Assembly: GCA_005885115.1 (NCBI GenBank)
Contig: VAXX01000130.1
Span: forward strand, 1 to 5,578
Direction: 5' to 3'
From: Actinomycetota bacterium
GTDB taxonomy: Bacteria; Actinomycetota; Actinomycetes; Mycobacteriales; Micromonosporaceae
Length of the DNA stretch: 5,578 bases
This document shows, in pieces, positions 5,530-5,578 of the stretch (positions are counted from its first letter, which is position 1; every line of letters starts with the position of its first letter). The notes beneath the pieces are model-generated. The model ran no database searches and was not told the DNA's origin. It saw nothing but the letters and a program-made list of their open reading frames with translations. The position numbers and the translations under genes are program-made.

Positions 5530-5578
5530 TCATCGGTGCAAGCGGGTGCGCAGGTCGGCGATCCCAAGCCAGATCGCC
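5530..5578 (-). CDS. C-terminal end of an unidentified protein (entering from the right edge)
   Basis: The minus-strand frame ending at TGA 5532-5530 reads AIWLGIADLRTRLHR for its last 15 residues. Of its 15 third codon positions, 13 are G or C, clearly more than in the competing frame that ends at 5514. The gene would stop 12 nt before the XRE start, a typical operon spacing. The protein cannot be identified from so little. A hydrophobic stretch followed by a basic end would suit a membrane protein, but that is a guess. Confidence 0.42.
   Translation of the reverse strand, partial: AIWLGIADLRTRLHR

Overview
The window comes from a high-GC actinomycete. Third codon positions are strongly G/C, two of the starts are GTG, and the gene content fits (a fungal-type secreted GH35 beta-galactosidase and an ECF42-type sigma factor with DGPF partners). 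The genus cannot be fixed from the sequence. Streptomyces, Kribbella, Catenulispora or a relative in the Micromonosporaceae would all fit.

Layout. (1) Positions 1-2681, plus strand: most of a large multidomain GH35 beta-galactosidase whose first ~60-120 residues, including any signal peptide, lie off the left edge. (2) 2682-2890: a short convergent intergenic region with a perfect 13-bp palindrome, also present inside the galactosidase gene, and a strong 8-bp hairpin midway between the two stop codons, probably a bidirectional terminator. (3) 4904 down to 2891, minus strand: a tightly coupled three-gene operon in the order DGPF/YCII protein 1, DGPF/YCII protein 2, ECF42-type sigma factor with a C-terminal TPR-like extension. 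Both junctions are 4-nt GTGA stop/start overlaps, which fix the GTG starts of genes 2 and 3. (4) 4905-5292: a 388-bp gene-free region holding the operon's ribosome binding site, candidate ECF-type promoters, two sets of short repeats and a hairpin behind the next gene. (5) 5517 down to 5293, minus strand: a 74-residue XRE/Cro-CI helix-turn-helix regulator. It is preceded by what looks like the last 15 codons of another minus-strand gene entering from the right edge.

How the genes work together. The galactosidase is an independent catabolic gene, probably exported to release galactose from oligo- or polysaccharides. The DGPF-DGPF-sigma operon is a self-contained regulatory unit with no anti-sigma gene: the sigma factor carries its own C-terminal regulatory extension and the DGPF proteins are its conserved but functionally unexplained partners. 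The XRE protein looks like a local regulator of its upstream neighbour. I see no mobile element, CRISPR array, tRNA or rRNA. Nothing here is a clearly new system. The least explained parts are the repeats in the operon's upstream region and the tandem, diverged DGPF pair.
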